Shown in pieces: positions 40,766-48,311 of a DNA stretch of 58,222 nucleotides. The notes below the pieces were generated by a model. It was not told where the DNA came from, searched no databases, and saw only the letters and a list, made by a program, of their open reading frames with translations. The position numbers and the translations under genes were made by a program. Within the stretch, counting starts at the first letter, position 1; the number at the start of each line of letters is the position of its first letter. Where the stretch lies: positions 1 to 58,222 of IMG/VR virus record IMGVR_UViG_3300031521_000075. One strand, given 5' to 3'. The DNA comes from a virus.

Positions 40766-41557
40766 ATGAAAACAGGTAAAGAAAAACAATTAGAAATAGA
40801 CTTGCTGGTTGAAAAAATTCAACGTATTAGTAAAAAGAAAGTAGTATTTAAAGAAAATACTTCTACAATTAGCCTTCCAGAAAGTATTGAATCTTTTTTA
40901 CAGGATATTGCTAAAACAACTAAACTAATTAGTAATTCCGATATAACAAGATTCAACCCATCTCCTGAAAACCTTTCAGAAATAAGAAAATTAAAAAAGA
41001 AAATTATTTCTCTCCATGCTGACAGTAATCTTAACAATATTCCTGAAGTGAAAGAAGTTGTTGCTATTGTAAAAAAATTTAAAAAAGGAGTAAATAGAGC
41101 TTTAAAACAAAACATTAAAGAAAGTATAGAGCCAACTAAATTATCGTTTAATGAGTTGATTAATCGCGAAATTAAAAGTAATTTCCAAGATGATAGAAGT
41201 TTATTTAATGACATAATTTCCTTTTGTCAAGATGAACAAAATAGCAATGTTGAAAAAGCTCAATTAATTGATAAGTTTGATTCTGCTATGGGAGAAACTC
41301 CTGATACTTTACCTCTTTCTGTAAAAGTGAAAAAATTCTTGAAGGATGCAACCGAAGGAGAAAAATTTGAAATTACAGAAGAATTCGAAGCGGAAGATGA
41401 ACAAAAATTGTTAAATGATTTAAACGATTTAAAAACTTCTTTGAAAAGCAACACAATATCTTCGAATAACTACCAAAGTGCTTATTATAGAATTTCTCAA
41501 AAATTAAAAAAACTAAATTCAGGTAAAGAACAGTTAACAGAATTGAAAATAAAGTAA
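40766..41557 (+). CDS. Leader-family protein D
   Basis: 263 residues. The leader MKTGKEKQLEIDLLVEKIQR + ISKKKVVFKE is conserved in DNA as well as protein with the copy at 33777, so the exchange was recent or selection is strong. The predicted trim site is after FKE (residue 30). The body is helical and charged (SLPESIESFLQDIAKTTKLI ...), perhaps a coiled coil. A late-type box precedes it. Candidate internal head protein. Confidence 0.8.
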   Translation: MKTGKEKQLEIDLLVEKIQRISKKKVVFKENTSTISLPESIESFLQDIAKTTKLISNSDITRFNPSPENLSEIRKLKKKIISLHADSNLNNIPEVKEVVAIVKKFKKGVNRALKQNIKESIEPTKLSFNELINREIKSNFQDDRSLFNDIISFCQDEQNSNVEKAQLIDKFDSAMGETPDTLPLSVKVKKFLKDATEGEKFEITEEFEAEDEQKLLNDLNDLKTSLKSNTISSNNYQSAYYRISQKLKKLNSGKEQLTELKIK

Positions 41558-41560
41558 AAT

Positions 41561-41600
41561 AAAAAAAAGATCTATAATTAAATTTATAGATCTTTTTTTT
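41561..41600. terminator. Bidirectional terminator
   Basis: AAAAGATCTATAA / TTATAGATCTTTT hairpin with A and T runs on either side, ending the gene at 40766 and possibly serving the minus strand too. Confidence 0.8.
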
Positions 41601-41701
41601 TATTTTAAAAATTTTAAATATGCTTTTTGAAATTCAAACATTTGTTTACTTTTTAAAAAATATAGATTTTTTAAATTTGTTTGCCTAATATCTTTCATTA
41701 C

Positions 41702-42190
41702 TTAAAATGTTAGCATTTTTACAACATTCATCTGTGCGTTTAAAATTTCTCCAATAGAGTGCTGATATAATCTTTGTCTAATAGAACTATAATCAGATCC
41801 TTTTCGATCAACTACGTCAATATAGTTATCATTAACTAAATCTGCTAATTCTGCACATAACTGTTTTGCTCTTGCCACTTGTGAATTTCCGCTTGGGTTG
41901 AAATCCAAACCAACTAATTTTTCTCCAAATGTTTTTTCTCTTTCTTCTTGTATTTTTAAACGATTTTTATCTTCAAAAGCTTCAGATATTTCTTTTTTTA
42001 TTCTTTTGAAATAATTTTCAGGAGTTTCTCCAATTAAATTACGCCATATACTTTCAGTGAATGTAACTGACTTTCCGTTTTTGTCTGTTACTTTAAAAAT
42101 TGGATTCCAGCTTTTATCAAGACCATGTGTCATTTCATATCCTTCTGACGCAAGATCTAACCATAACTTTTCTGATATTTTTTCTTTCAT
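41702..42190 (-). CDS. Acb2/Tad1-like nucleotide-sponge candidate
   Basis: 162 residues. The C-terminal half (~88-162) matches the helical-hairpin signature I know from Acb2/Tad1-type proteins: GEKLVGLDFNPSGNSQVARA, K-Q-L-C-A-E-L-A-D-L, then EILNAQMNVVKMLTF (family: F-N-P-S-(G/N)-N-x-x-V ... A-Q-M-x-A-V-K-x-x-T). Such proteins bind cyclic nucleotides or ADP-ribose-type signals and blunt CBASS or Thoeris. The first ~85 residues are a separate unknown domain. Identification is by motif memory, not search. Confidence 0.7.
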   Translation of the reverse strand: MKEKISEKLWLDLASEGYEMTHGLDKSWNPIFKVTDKNGKSVTFTESIWRNLIGETPENYFKRIKKEISEAFEDKNRLKIQEEREKTFGEKLVGLDFNPSGNSQVARAKQLCAELADLVNDNYIDVVDRKGSDYSSIRQRLYQHSIGEILNAQMNVVKMLTF

Positions 42191-42200
42191 TTTAATTATA

Positions 42201-42590
42201 TTAATAAATACATTTTACACTTAAAGGTTTCAAAACTAATTTAGTTGTCATTTTTTCACTATTGCTAGTATCAAAAGTCCCAAAATCTACACATACAATT
42301 TTTTCAATTTGTATTTCAATTTGACCTACAATATGATTACAAGAATCAACGTTATTTATAAAAATTTTGAAATCATTATAATTTTTTAACCGATTACAAA
42401 TATCTATTATAGCTTGCAAATTATGTTCTCCTATAGCGTTTGCAAAATATAAACTAAAATTACACCATTTTCCTTTTCTAAACTTTGGAGTCTCTGCTTT
42501 AACAACAAAGTTGTTATCAATTTTAAACTCTTCTGGAAAGCTTACAGAAAAATTATCATAAGTTTTATATTCCCAAATATTAACTACCAT
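42201..42590 (-). CDS. Possible tail-tube-like virion protein
   Basis: 129 residues, beta-rich. The order of elements (FVVKAETPKFRKGKWCNFSL, a helix EHNLQAIIDICNRL, then GQIEIQIEKIVCVDFGTFDT and a last strand) is reminiscent of small tube-fold tail proteins, but the match is loose. Its place in the late block agrees. Otherwise unknown. Confidence 0.55.
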   Translation of the reverse strand: MVVNIWEYKTYDNFSVSFPEEFKIDNNFVVKAETPKFRKGKWCNFSLYFANAIGEHNLQAIIDICNRLKNYNDFKIFINNVDSCNHIVGQIEIQIEKIVCVDFGTFDTSNSEKMTTKLVLKPLSVKCIY

Positions 42591-42594
42591 ATTT

Positions 42595-42846
42595 TTAATA
42601 TTCTTCTCGGTTTAACATAAATAATTTATAAAGTATATCAGAATCTATCATCTTTGATTCAACCTCATATTCATATCCTTCTGACCCTGCTTCTATTCCT
42701 TCTTCTTTTAAGATATTACAAATCTCTAATTTTCTTTGAGTAATTTCCATATTAGTCATTTTGTTTAAAAACTCATACGGCTGATCATTTCTTATTTGTA
42801 GTTTATTAACTAATTCTAGTATTGATAAAGTATACACTGTTTCCAT
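42595..42846 (-). CDS. Small acidic protein
   Basis: 83 residues, helical and acidic (ILELVNKLQIRNDQPYEFLN ... ILKEEGIEAGSEGYEYEVES). Four bases upstream of the gene at 42590, so co-transcribed. Unrecognised. Confidence 0.7.
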   Translation of the reverse strand: METVYTLSILELVNKLQIRNDQPYEFLNKMTNMEITQRKLEICNILKEEGIEAGSEGYEYEVESKMIDSDILYKLFMLNREEY

Positions 42847-42858
42847 TATCTTTCAATT

Positions 42859-43383
42859 TTATTGATTTAAAATTCCTCTAACAATTACCTCTTTAGTTCC
42901 TTTAACTTTATACTCATTAGGGTTATCTAAAATGTCATCCAATAAAGAATGAATCTTTTGCCTTGCTCCTGTTTTTAAAACATTATCATCTTGAATATCT
43001 TCAAGGCTAACGTTAATTAACAGATCATAAGATAGTTTAAAGGTTGAAGAATCATAAAGTTGGTTTAAACTCGCGTTGTTTTTTACATGTTTATAAAAAC
43101 TTTCTTTATCGTAAACTTCCGGTGATAAAAAAATACTATACAAATATACAGTGTTTTTTAATTCCATACCATCTTTAAGTTTGTAACAACAAGTACTTCC
43201 TAGCTTTTCATCAAACGTGGAATCCATAATAACAATGTCATCAACATTTTTGAATTCATCACATTCTTTTATTCTTTCTTTAAACATCTCTAAAGCTTCT
43301 CCTTTTAGAGAAATTTCATAATAACTATCTACTCCTTCATTTATTGATTTAAGCAAAGGAACTATTAACTCTTTAAATTTCAT
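42859..43383 (-). CDS. Hypothetical late-region protein
   Basis: 174 residues starting MKFKELIVPLLKSINEGVDS; a longer frame to 43422 adds an unlikely leader. The body is mixed with a conserved-looking centre (LKNTVYLYSIFLSPEVYDK) and an end GARQKIHSLLDDILDNPNEY. First gene downstream of tRNA-Ser. Unrecognised. Confidence 0.75.
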   Translation of the reverse strand: MKFKELIVPLLKSINEGVDSYYEISLKGEALEMFKERIKECDEFKNVDDIVIMDSTFDEKLGSTCCYKLKDGMELKNTVYLYSIFLSPEVYDKESFYKHVKNNASLNQLYDSSTFKLSYDLLINVSLEDIQDDNVLKTGARQKIHSLLDDILDNPNEYKVKGTKEVIVRGILNQ

Positions 43384-43476
43384 TTTTCTTTTTAATATAA
43401 GAAAAAAAGTTATAAACTTCAACTTTTGCAGAGAAATTTATAACCTTAAAAAAATCTAAAACATATTAGGTAAAAG

Positions 43477-43567
43477 CGGAAAAGGTGAGATTCAAACTCA
43501 CGCAACGATGTTTAGTCGTTCTAAACGCTTAGCGGGCGCTCCTCTTAAATCTCTTGAGTACTTTTCC
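43477..43567 (-). tRNA. tRNA-Ser (GCT)
   Basis: Acceptor GGAAAAG/CTTTTCC, anticodon stem AGCGC/GCGTT, T arm GTGAG-TTTGAAT-CTCAC, and a class II variable arm with AACGA/TCGTT. The anticodon GCT reads AGC/AGT. The loop is CCGCTAA, with C instead of the near-universal U at position 33. Its 5' 23 bases overlap the 3' end of the HNH gene, whose TAA stop lies in the D loop. Confidence 0.8.
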
Positions 43568-44600
43568 ATTTTAAATTTTTATTATCATTTAAGCTATTGA
43601 GTATGCTTAACTCACAATAAATTTCCTGTTTCTCTTCATAAAAGAATCCGTATTTTAACTCCCAGTTAGTTATCCTTTCTAGTAACTCAATTAAGGTTAT
43701 AGAACACTTTCTTTTTTTTAAGTTGTTTTCCGAATGAATCATTAATTTACAATTTGCTGGATGTGCTAACAATAAAGGATTAATGTTTTGCAATATCCCT
43801 TCATAAATAGAAAACATATGATCTCTACTTACTCCACCAAGATTATTACCCTTATTTGTGGGTTTATACCATCCATGTTTTTCTATTAAACTAAAATCAA
43901 ACTCTTTTGAAAATTGACTTAAGGGAAATTTAAAATTAGACAACCATTGATAATTTACCTTTACTGCTCTTTTTTTTAAATAAAACTTTTTATAACATTC
44001 ACGATTACAAAACCTTTTATTTGATCTGTACATAATAATATCTTTATTACACTCTAAACACTTTTCTTTTGGTAAACTACTTCCTTTAAGACACGTTCTA
44101 CTACAATATTTTCTATTTTTGATTTGACTAAGAGACAATTTTAATTCTTTATTACAAACAGGACATACCCATGTTTCTTTAGGTTTAATTACTTTTAACT
44201 TCCTACTTTCTTCTCTACAATCACTACACAAACAACGACTTAAATTTGTTCTTTTATCTACGTCTATCTCTTTTTTACACTTAACACAAATTCCTTTTTT
44301 TAAACACCCTGTAGTTATACGACTATTAGCACAAGACCTAGAACAATAATATTTCTTCTTTAAAGGAAATTGTTTTTCTCTTTCGCTTACTTCAAACGCA
44401 CTCTTACACTTTTCACAACTTACTTTAAAAATCTTTATTTCTCCTAATTTATCATCACGGCGTTTTTCAAATCCTTTTTTTTGATTCTCTCTAAATTTTT
44501 TTAAAAATTTTTCATCTTTGTGATACCATCTAACATGATTAGACTTTTGTTGACCTTTATCAAACTCTTCACCACAAATCTCGCACTTAAACCTCTTCAT
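43545..44600 (-). CDS. Zinc-finger HNH-type endonuclease
   Basis: 351 residues from the ATG at 44600. Many CxxC pairs form an array of zinc fingers (FKCEICGEEF, CEKCKS, YCSRSCANSR, CVKCKK, CPVCNK, CLECNK, FCNRECYKKF). The C-terminal region GVSRDHMFSIYEG ... HPANCKLMIHSENNLKKR is the HNH-like core (Asp-His, Asn, His-x-x-N). Probably a homing endonuclease. It ends inside tRNA-Ser, whose D loop supplies the stop codon. Confidence 0.85.
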   Translation of the reverse strand: MKRFKCEICGEEFDKGQQKSNHVRWYHKDEKFLKKFRENQKKGFEKRRDDKLGEIKIFKVSCEKCKSAFEVSEREKQFPLKKKYYCSRSCANSRITTGCLKKGICVKCKKEIDVDKRTNLSRCLCSDCREESRKLKVIKPKETWVCPVCNKELKLSLSQIKNRKYCSRTCLKGSSLPKEKCLECNKDIIMYRSNKRFCNRECYKKFYLKKRAVKVNYQWLSNFKFPLSQFSKEFDFSLIEKHGWYKPTNKGNNLGGVSRDHMFSIYEGILQNINPLLLAHPANCKLMIHSENNLKKRKCSITLIELLERITNWELKYGFFYEEKQEIYCELSILNSLNDNKNLKWKSTQEI

Positions 44601-44610
44601 TATTGTTTTT

Positions 44611-44622
44611 TTATTTAAATAC
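44611..44622 (-). promoter_or_regulatory. Late-type promoter box
   Basis: GTATTTAAATAA on the minus strand, 11 bases before the HNH gene start. Confidence 0.5.
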
Positions 44623-44664
44623 AACAAAAATCGGAATAAATTTAAATCGAACCCACTTTTTTAT

Positions 44665-44743
44665 TGGAGCCTGAATTCGGAATCGAACCGAAGTTAATTA
44701 TATTTTGCAGACATAACCCACATCCAACATTAGGTATTCAGGC
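44665..44743 (-). tRNA. tRNA-Cys (GCA)
   Basis: Acceptor GCCTGAA/TTCAGGC, anticodon loop CTGCAAA (GCA), T arm TTCGG-TTCGATT-CCGAA. TCCA is encoded at the 3' end, unlike the other tRNAs here, so its CCA needs no addition. Confidence 0.9.
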
Positions 44744-44766
44744 TTGTGTTGTTAATTTATAGTATT

Positions 44767-45477
44767 TTAAAACTTTAATTTTCTACCTTTTTTCCACCCT
44801 TCAGGGATAATTTCGTCTTTATTTAACTTTCTACTCCTTTTTTCTTCTAAAGAATAAATCCAGTATGTTCCAAATTGAGAATTTGTATTACCTAAACCTT
44901 TTCCTTTATGTTGCTTCATTTTATCTATTGTTTCTTTTGAATGTTTTTTTCCTTCAAAGGAACCTTTTAAAACTCCACTAGCATATCTTTCTTTTTTTGT
45001 TTTAACAGCACGTACAACTGCTTCTTGAAATTTTTTAGGATTATTTTCAAACCATTGTTTCATTCTTAACCCAATTTCTTTTTTTTGTTCTTCACTCCAT
45101 CTTTTTCCGTAAAACCCATTACCGCTTCCAGGAAAAGACCCACCTTCCCCTCCTGGTGCTAAATTAGTTAAAGGCCCTGTTTTAAATTTAGTAGTACCTA
45201 TTTCTTTTATTATTTTTTTTTCCAATTCACAAGCTTCTTCATTTAATAAATTTTCTCTTATTTTTAATATTATAGGTTCTAAACCCTCTTTTAATATTTT
45301 TTTAATTTTATTATCCTTATAAGTATTACAGCTATTACAACGTAAGTGTGCATAAAGTCTAAGACCTTCACCTTTTCCTATGTAAAAAGGCTCATAATCA
45401 ACCTCTAAACTATTAAAACTATAAACTCCTTTTTTTCTCGGATCTAAATAAACATATACATAATACTTGTTTTCCAT
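44767..45477 (-). CDS. GIY-YIG homing endonuclease with NUMOD-type repeats
   Basis: 236 residues from the ATG at 45477. The start MENKYYVYVYLDPRKKGVYS, then PFYIGKGEGLRLYAHL, is a GIY-YIG domain (catalytic Arg in GLRLYAH; Glu in NEEACELEKKII). The C terminus has short DNA-binding repeats: GFYGKRWSEEQKKEIGLRMK and FEGKKHSKETIDKMKQHKG (NUMOD3-like). It sits between tRNA-Cys and tRNA-Thr, a typical homing position. Confidence 0.9.
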   Translation of the reverse strand: MENKYYVYVYLDPRKKGVYSFNSLEVDYEPFYIGKGEGLRLYAHLRCNSCNTYKDNKIKKILKEGLEPIILKIRENLLNEEACELEKKIIKEIGTTKFKTGPLTNLAPGGEGGSFPGSGNGFYGKRWSEEQKKEIGLRMKQWFENNPKKFQEAVVRAVKTKKERYASGVLKGSFEGKKHSKETIDKMKQHKGKGLGNTNSQFGTYWIYSLEEKRSRKLNKDEIIPEGWKKGRKLKF

Positions 45478-45485
45478 TTCGTTTT

Positions 45486-45496
45486 TATTTAAATAC
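45486..45496 (-). promoter_or_regulatory. Late-type promoter box
   Basis: GTATTTAAATA on the minus strand, nine bases before the GIY-YIG gene start. Confidence 0.5.
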
Positions 45497-45567
45497 GAAA
45501 AAAAAGTTCGAATCTGATTAAATAAAACTAAAATAAGTAGCATTGTTTAAAATTCGAATTATTTTTG

Positions 45568-45639
45568 AGCTTTCTTTCGGAACTGACCCGAAAATTACTG
45601 GTTACAAATCAGTTGTTTTTCCTGTTAAACTAAGAAAGC
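45568..45639 (-). tRNA. tRNA-Thr (TGT)
   Basis: Acceptor GCTTTCT/AGAAAGC, anticodon loop TTTGTAA (TGT), T stem TTCGG/CCGAA with the unusual T loop GTCAGTT. An A/C mismatch lies at the base of the anticodon loop. Confidence 0.75.
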
Positions 45640-45654
45640 GTAATAAAAAATTAT

Positions 45655-45712
45655 AAAGTAAAACAGATTAAAAACTACTTAGAGGAGATCTAACTTTAAT
45701 CTATTTTACTTT
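45655..45712. repeat. 18-bp inverted repeat between tRNA genes
   Basis: AAAGTAAAACAGATTAAA (45655-45672) and TTTAATCTATTTTACTTT (45695-45712) pair at 17 of 18 positions around a 22-base loop. No T-run follows, so it is more likely a processing hairpin or small RNA than a terminator. Confidence 0.6.
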
Positions 45713-45758
45713 AAGGAAGGAATAAAGCTCAACATAGATATATAACTTGTTGATAATG

Positions 45759-45831
45759 AGCGGTAAAAGAATTCTGCCATCTTGACCCCTGGTTTGGAAG
45801 ACCAGCGCTCTAACTTCTGAGCTACTACCGC
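45759..45831 (-). tRNA. tRNA-Gly (TCC)
   Basis: Acceptor GCGGTAG/TTACCGC, D arm GCTC...GAGC, anticodon stem CTGGT/ACCAG with loop CTTCCAA (TCC). The T arm is degenerate (AAGAT-GGCAGAA-TTCTT, no TTC motif). Confidence 0.75.
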
Positions 45832-45987
45832 AAAATACCTAGTTTATTTATTTTATACTACATCGGGCTAGGTCACCGATCTAATCTTAAAAAATCGAAT
45901 ACTTAAAATCTATTTATCTTCACGACATTCTTTTTACCGTTAACTGATTCTTAACTTTATACGGTTGAATAAAGAAGTATTCAAAGT
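45832..45987 (-). other. Inter-tRNA spacer with possible RNA structure
   Basis: No gene seen. Pairings include GAATACTT/AAGTATTC (45897-45904 with 45975-45982), ATCGG/CCGAT (45862-45866 with 45876-45880) and ACCGT/ACGGT. It may be a structured spacer or a decayed tRNA. Confidence 0.35.
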
Positions 45988-46323
45988 TTATATTGTAGGA
46001 TATTTTTTATCTAATTCTTCAATAACCCAATAAGGACTATTTCCAGCTAAAACAACATTTTTAAATCCGTTTTTTAAAGTAACTATAGATTCTTTTTCTG
46101 TTACCGATCCTGTATATCTATCACCATAACTACCGGTTACTTGTTTAGTTGCTGGATCTATATCTCCCCAGTCGCTTCTACCGTTTCCTATTGGTTCTAC
46201 ATAATACTTTTTACCTGTTCTGAAAGACGTTACAATATGTCTTCCTGTTTCCTCAGAGTTAATTAAGAAATTCTTAATTGTTTCACTTATCCCATTTTTA
46301 CTTGGTTTTAAATTGTTTATAAC
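45988..46323 (-). CDS. Start-less reading frame, possible pseudogene
   Basis: An open frame of 111 codons without any ATG, bounded upstream by a stop 10 bases after tRNA-Ala. The sequence looks genuinely coding: GISETIKNFLINSEETGRHI, TGKKYYVEPIGNGRSDWGDI, ATKQVTGSYGDRYTGSV, and a helical end. Either translation begins at a non-standard codon or the 5' end was lost when the tRNA moved in. Family unknown. Confidence 0.5.
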   Translation of the reverse strand, partial: VINNLKPSKNGISETIKNFLINSEETGRHIVTSFRTGKKYYVEPIGNGRSDWGDIDPATKQVTGSYGDRYTGSVTEKESIVTLKNGFKNVVLAGNSPYWVIEELDKKYPTI

Positions 46324-46335
46324 TTATTAATTTAG

Positions 46336-46412
46336 TGGAGACTATGGGATTTGAACCCATGACCTTCTCATTGCAAATGAGACGCTCTAAGCCAGACTGG
46401 AGCTAAGTCCCC
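46336..46412 (-). tRNA. tRNA-Ala (TGC)
   Basis: Acceptor GGGGACT/AGTCTCC, D stem GCTC/GAGC with a long loop, anticodon loop TTTGCAA (TGC), T arm ATGGG-TTCAAAT-CCCAT. Confidence 0.88.
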
Positions 46413-46482
46413 GTAACCCTTTCTACGTGTAAGTTTCGAAAGGAACAATCTCACAAATATCTTTGTGACTTACTAGATCTTG

Positions 46483-46556
46483 TAGGCAAGGTTGGACTCG
46501 AACCAACGACCACGAACTTATCAGATTCGCATTCTAACCAACTGAAATACATGCCT
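46483..46556 (-). tRNA. tRNA-Ile (GAT)
   Basis: Acceptor AGGCATG/CTTGCCT (one T/T mismatch), anticodon stem CGAAT/GTTCG with loop CTGATAA (GAT), T arm GTTGG-TTCGAGT-CCAAC. The 70-base spacer to tRNA-Ala folds into small hairpins (CACAA/TTGTG). Confidence 0.85.
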
Positions 46557-46565
46557 ATATACTTT

Positions 46566-46769
46566 TTATTTTGAAAAATATTCTTTAACATTTATATACT
46601 TACGTTCATCTTTATATTCAAAGTAAGAAATTAAATCATCAACTACTTGATCTTTTGATGCCTCTCCGCTTGGATTTATCGCAAAATGAATTTCACTATA
46701 ATTATGTTCTTTTGATAATCTTTTTAACTTTTCTTCTTGTGTTTCACTACTATAAATAACTGAATCCAT
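46566..46769 (-). CDS. Small protein with strong Shine-Dalgarno
   Basis: 67 residues (MDSVIYSSETQEEKLKRLSK...), containing HFAINPSGEASKDQVVDDL. Its leader reads AAAGGAGGTAAAATG, a full anti-SD match. Other leaders in this window lack such a site, which suggests a different origin. It lies between tRNA-Ile and tRNA-Val. Unrecognised. Confidence 0.7.
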   Translation of the reverse strand: MDSVIYSSETQEEKLKRLSKEHNYSEIHFAINPSGEASKDQVVDDLISYFEYKDERKYINVKEYFSK

Positions 46770-46828
46770 TTTACCTCCTTTTAAATGTTTTTGATATTTA
46801 TTAAATATTATGTTTTTATAAAAATTGG

Positions 46829-46902
46829 TAGGAAATGACGGATTCGAACCGCCGACCTTTTCGATGTAAACGAATTACTCTAACCAACTGAGCTAATCTC
46901 CT
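46829..46902 (-). tRNA. tRNA-Val (TAC)
   Basis: Acceptor AGGAGAT/ATTTCCT, D stem GCTC/GAGT, anticodon loop TTTACAT (TAC), T arm GGCGG-TTCGAAT-CCGTC. Confidence 0.88.
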
Positions 46903-46980
46903 ATATTGTTAAGAACCCTCGTTATAAGATATGCAATCAAATACAGTATTTCTTAATTATGTTGTTTTTTTTATTAAAAG

Positions 46981-47054
46981 TGGTTCCTATCAGATTTGAA
47001 CTGATACTCTCGCATATTAAAAGTATGGGGTTTTGCCAATTAAACTAAAGAACC
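46981..47054 (-). tRNA. tRNA-Lys (TTT), copy 1
   Basis: Acceptor GGTTCTT/AGGAACC, anticodon loop CTTTTAA (TTT), T arm TATCA-GTTCAAA-TCTGATA. The top anticodon-stem pair is C/C. Confidence 0.85.
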
Positions 47055-47059
47055 AATGG

Positions 47060-47133
47060 TGCATTTGGCGGGACTTGAACCCGCAACCCACTGGTTAAAA
47101 GCCAGTTACATCTACCAATTGAGCTACAAGTGC
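47060..47133 (-). tRNA. tRNA-Lys (TTT), copy 2
   Basis: Acceptor GCACTTG/CAAATGC with one mismatch, D stem GCTC, anticodon stem ACTGG/CCAGT, loop CTTTTAA (TTT), T arm GCGGG-TTCAAGT-CCCGC. The body differs from copy 1, so it is not a recent duplicate. Two TTT tRNAs suit an AAA-rich genome. Confidence 0.88.
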
Positions 47134-47265
47134 TTATTAATGTTTTTTAAGCAACTTTAACCCTTGGTATATGTTGCTTTTAGCGTTTACTTTTTAATTG
47201 CTTGAACTTTTTCATTTTGTTTGTTTTTTAAATTGTTTAAATTAATATTTTTATTATTGTTTTTG

Positions 47266-47340
47266 TTGCGCGAGTGGGACTCGAACCCACGACCTCAAGA
47301 TTATGATTCTCACTATCTGACCAACTGATAATATCGCGCA
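47266..47340 (-). tRNA. tRNA-Met/Ile2 (CAT)
   Basis: Acceptor TGCGCGA/TCGCGCA, anticodon loop ATCATAA (CAT), T arm GTGGG-TTCGAGT-CCCAC. A CAT anticodon can be Met or lysidine-modified Ile; not separable here. Confidence 0.87.
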
Positions 47341-47353
47341 AAATGCTTTTTTG

Positions 47354-47428
47354 TGTCTCCTCTCCGAGTCGAACGGAAGCCCTTGGATTTTCAGTCCAAT
47401 GTACAATTACCACCTATACGAAGGAGAC
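47354..47428 (-). tRNA. tRNA-Phe (GAA)
   Basis: Acceptor GTCTCCT/AGGAGAC, anticodon stem TTGGA/TCCAA with loop CTGAAAA (GAA), T arm. Its 5' 38 bases are also the last codons of the endonuclease gene upstream, whose TGA stop is formed by U33-G34-A35 of the anticodon loop. Confidence 0.9.
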
Positions 47429-48254
47429 TTTTTATGTTTTTTTTACATTTACTTAATTCTCCGCTATATATTATTTGTATATTCGGAACAGCCTCTAATT
47501 TTAACTCTAGATTTTCATCTTTATCTGCATAAAATTTTCCTTTTACTTCAACCCATTTATTATGTTCTTCTAGATAAAAATCAGGATAGTATTTACTATT
47601 TTTCCCTTTCTTATTTACGTATTCAAAAAACTGTGTTGAGTTTTTAACCCATTTTATATTATTTTCATCTAACAACATTGCAAAAACTTTTTCAGCACCC
47701 GAATCCATTTGAAAGCCATTGTAAACGCTTCTATGTTTAATAGTTGAATTTATTTGAAAACCGCCTGATTGTTTTAACCAACATTCTCTATGATATTTTT
47801 TTAGATTATAAGATTTATGGTAAATTAACTCACCACATGCTAAACAAATTGAAGTTGTATCTGAGTTTTTATATTGTCGAGGTTGTGCATTTGCAAATTT
47901 AACTTTTTTGCTATTTTTTGAAGAAATAGATTGTTTTAATTTAACTTCATCTGATTTAACTCTACTATTTGCGCATTGTCTCGAACAGTGTTTTTTGTAT
48001 TTCCCTTCTGTTAGTTTTTCATATGTTACTTTTACTATATATTCTTTACTGCATTTTTGACAATAAACAACATGTTCTTTAGCTAAACTGCCACATGTTC
48101 TTTTTACTCCTTTACGTTGTTTTGAGACTTTTATACTCTTTGTTTTACTTACTACATTAGGATTGCATTTGCAATTAGAACTATGCGCTGCAAATTGTTG
48201 TGTTTTTTCAAACTCAAATTCTTCATTACAAAAACGACATTTATATTTCTTCAT
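47391..48254 (-). CDS. Zinc-finger PD-(D/E)XK endonuclease (Vsr-like)
   Basis: 287 residues. N terminus KYKCRFCNEEFEFEKTQQF and SSNCKCNP, YCQKCSKEY, HCSRQCANSR are zinc-finger pairs. The nuclease core is FQMDSGAEKVFAMLLDENN then YYPDFYLEEHNKWVEVKGKF: Glu, P-D and E-V-K, as in Vsr/very-short-patch-like homing enzymes. The N-terminal half is nearly the same as in the next gene. It runs into tRNA-Phe and stops in its anticodon loop. Confidence 0.87.
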   Translation of the reverse strand: MKKYKCRFCNEEFEFEKTQQFAAHSSNCKCNPNVVSKTKSIKVSKQRKGVKRTCGSLAKEHVVYCQKCSKEYIVKVTYEKLTEGKYKKHCSRQCANSRVKSDEVKLKQSISSKNSKKVKFANAQPRQYKNSDTTSICLACGELIYHKSYNLKKYHRECWLKQSGGFQINSTIKHRSVYNGFQMDSGAEKVFAMLLDENNIKWVKNSTQFFEYVNKKGKNSKYYPDFYLEEHNKWVEVKGKFYADKDENLELKLEAVPNIQIIYSGELSKCKKNIKSLLRIGGNCTLD

Positions 48255-48311
48255 TTCTTTTGAATAAAATCGAACCTTTTTTCTGGTGTTTTTATATTAT
48301 ATTTTAAAAAG

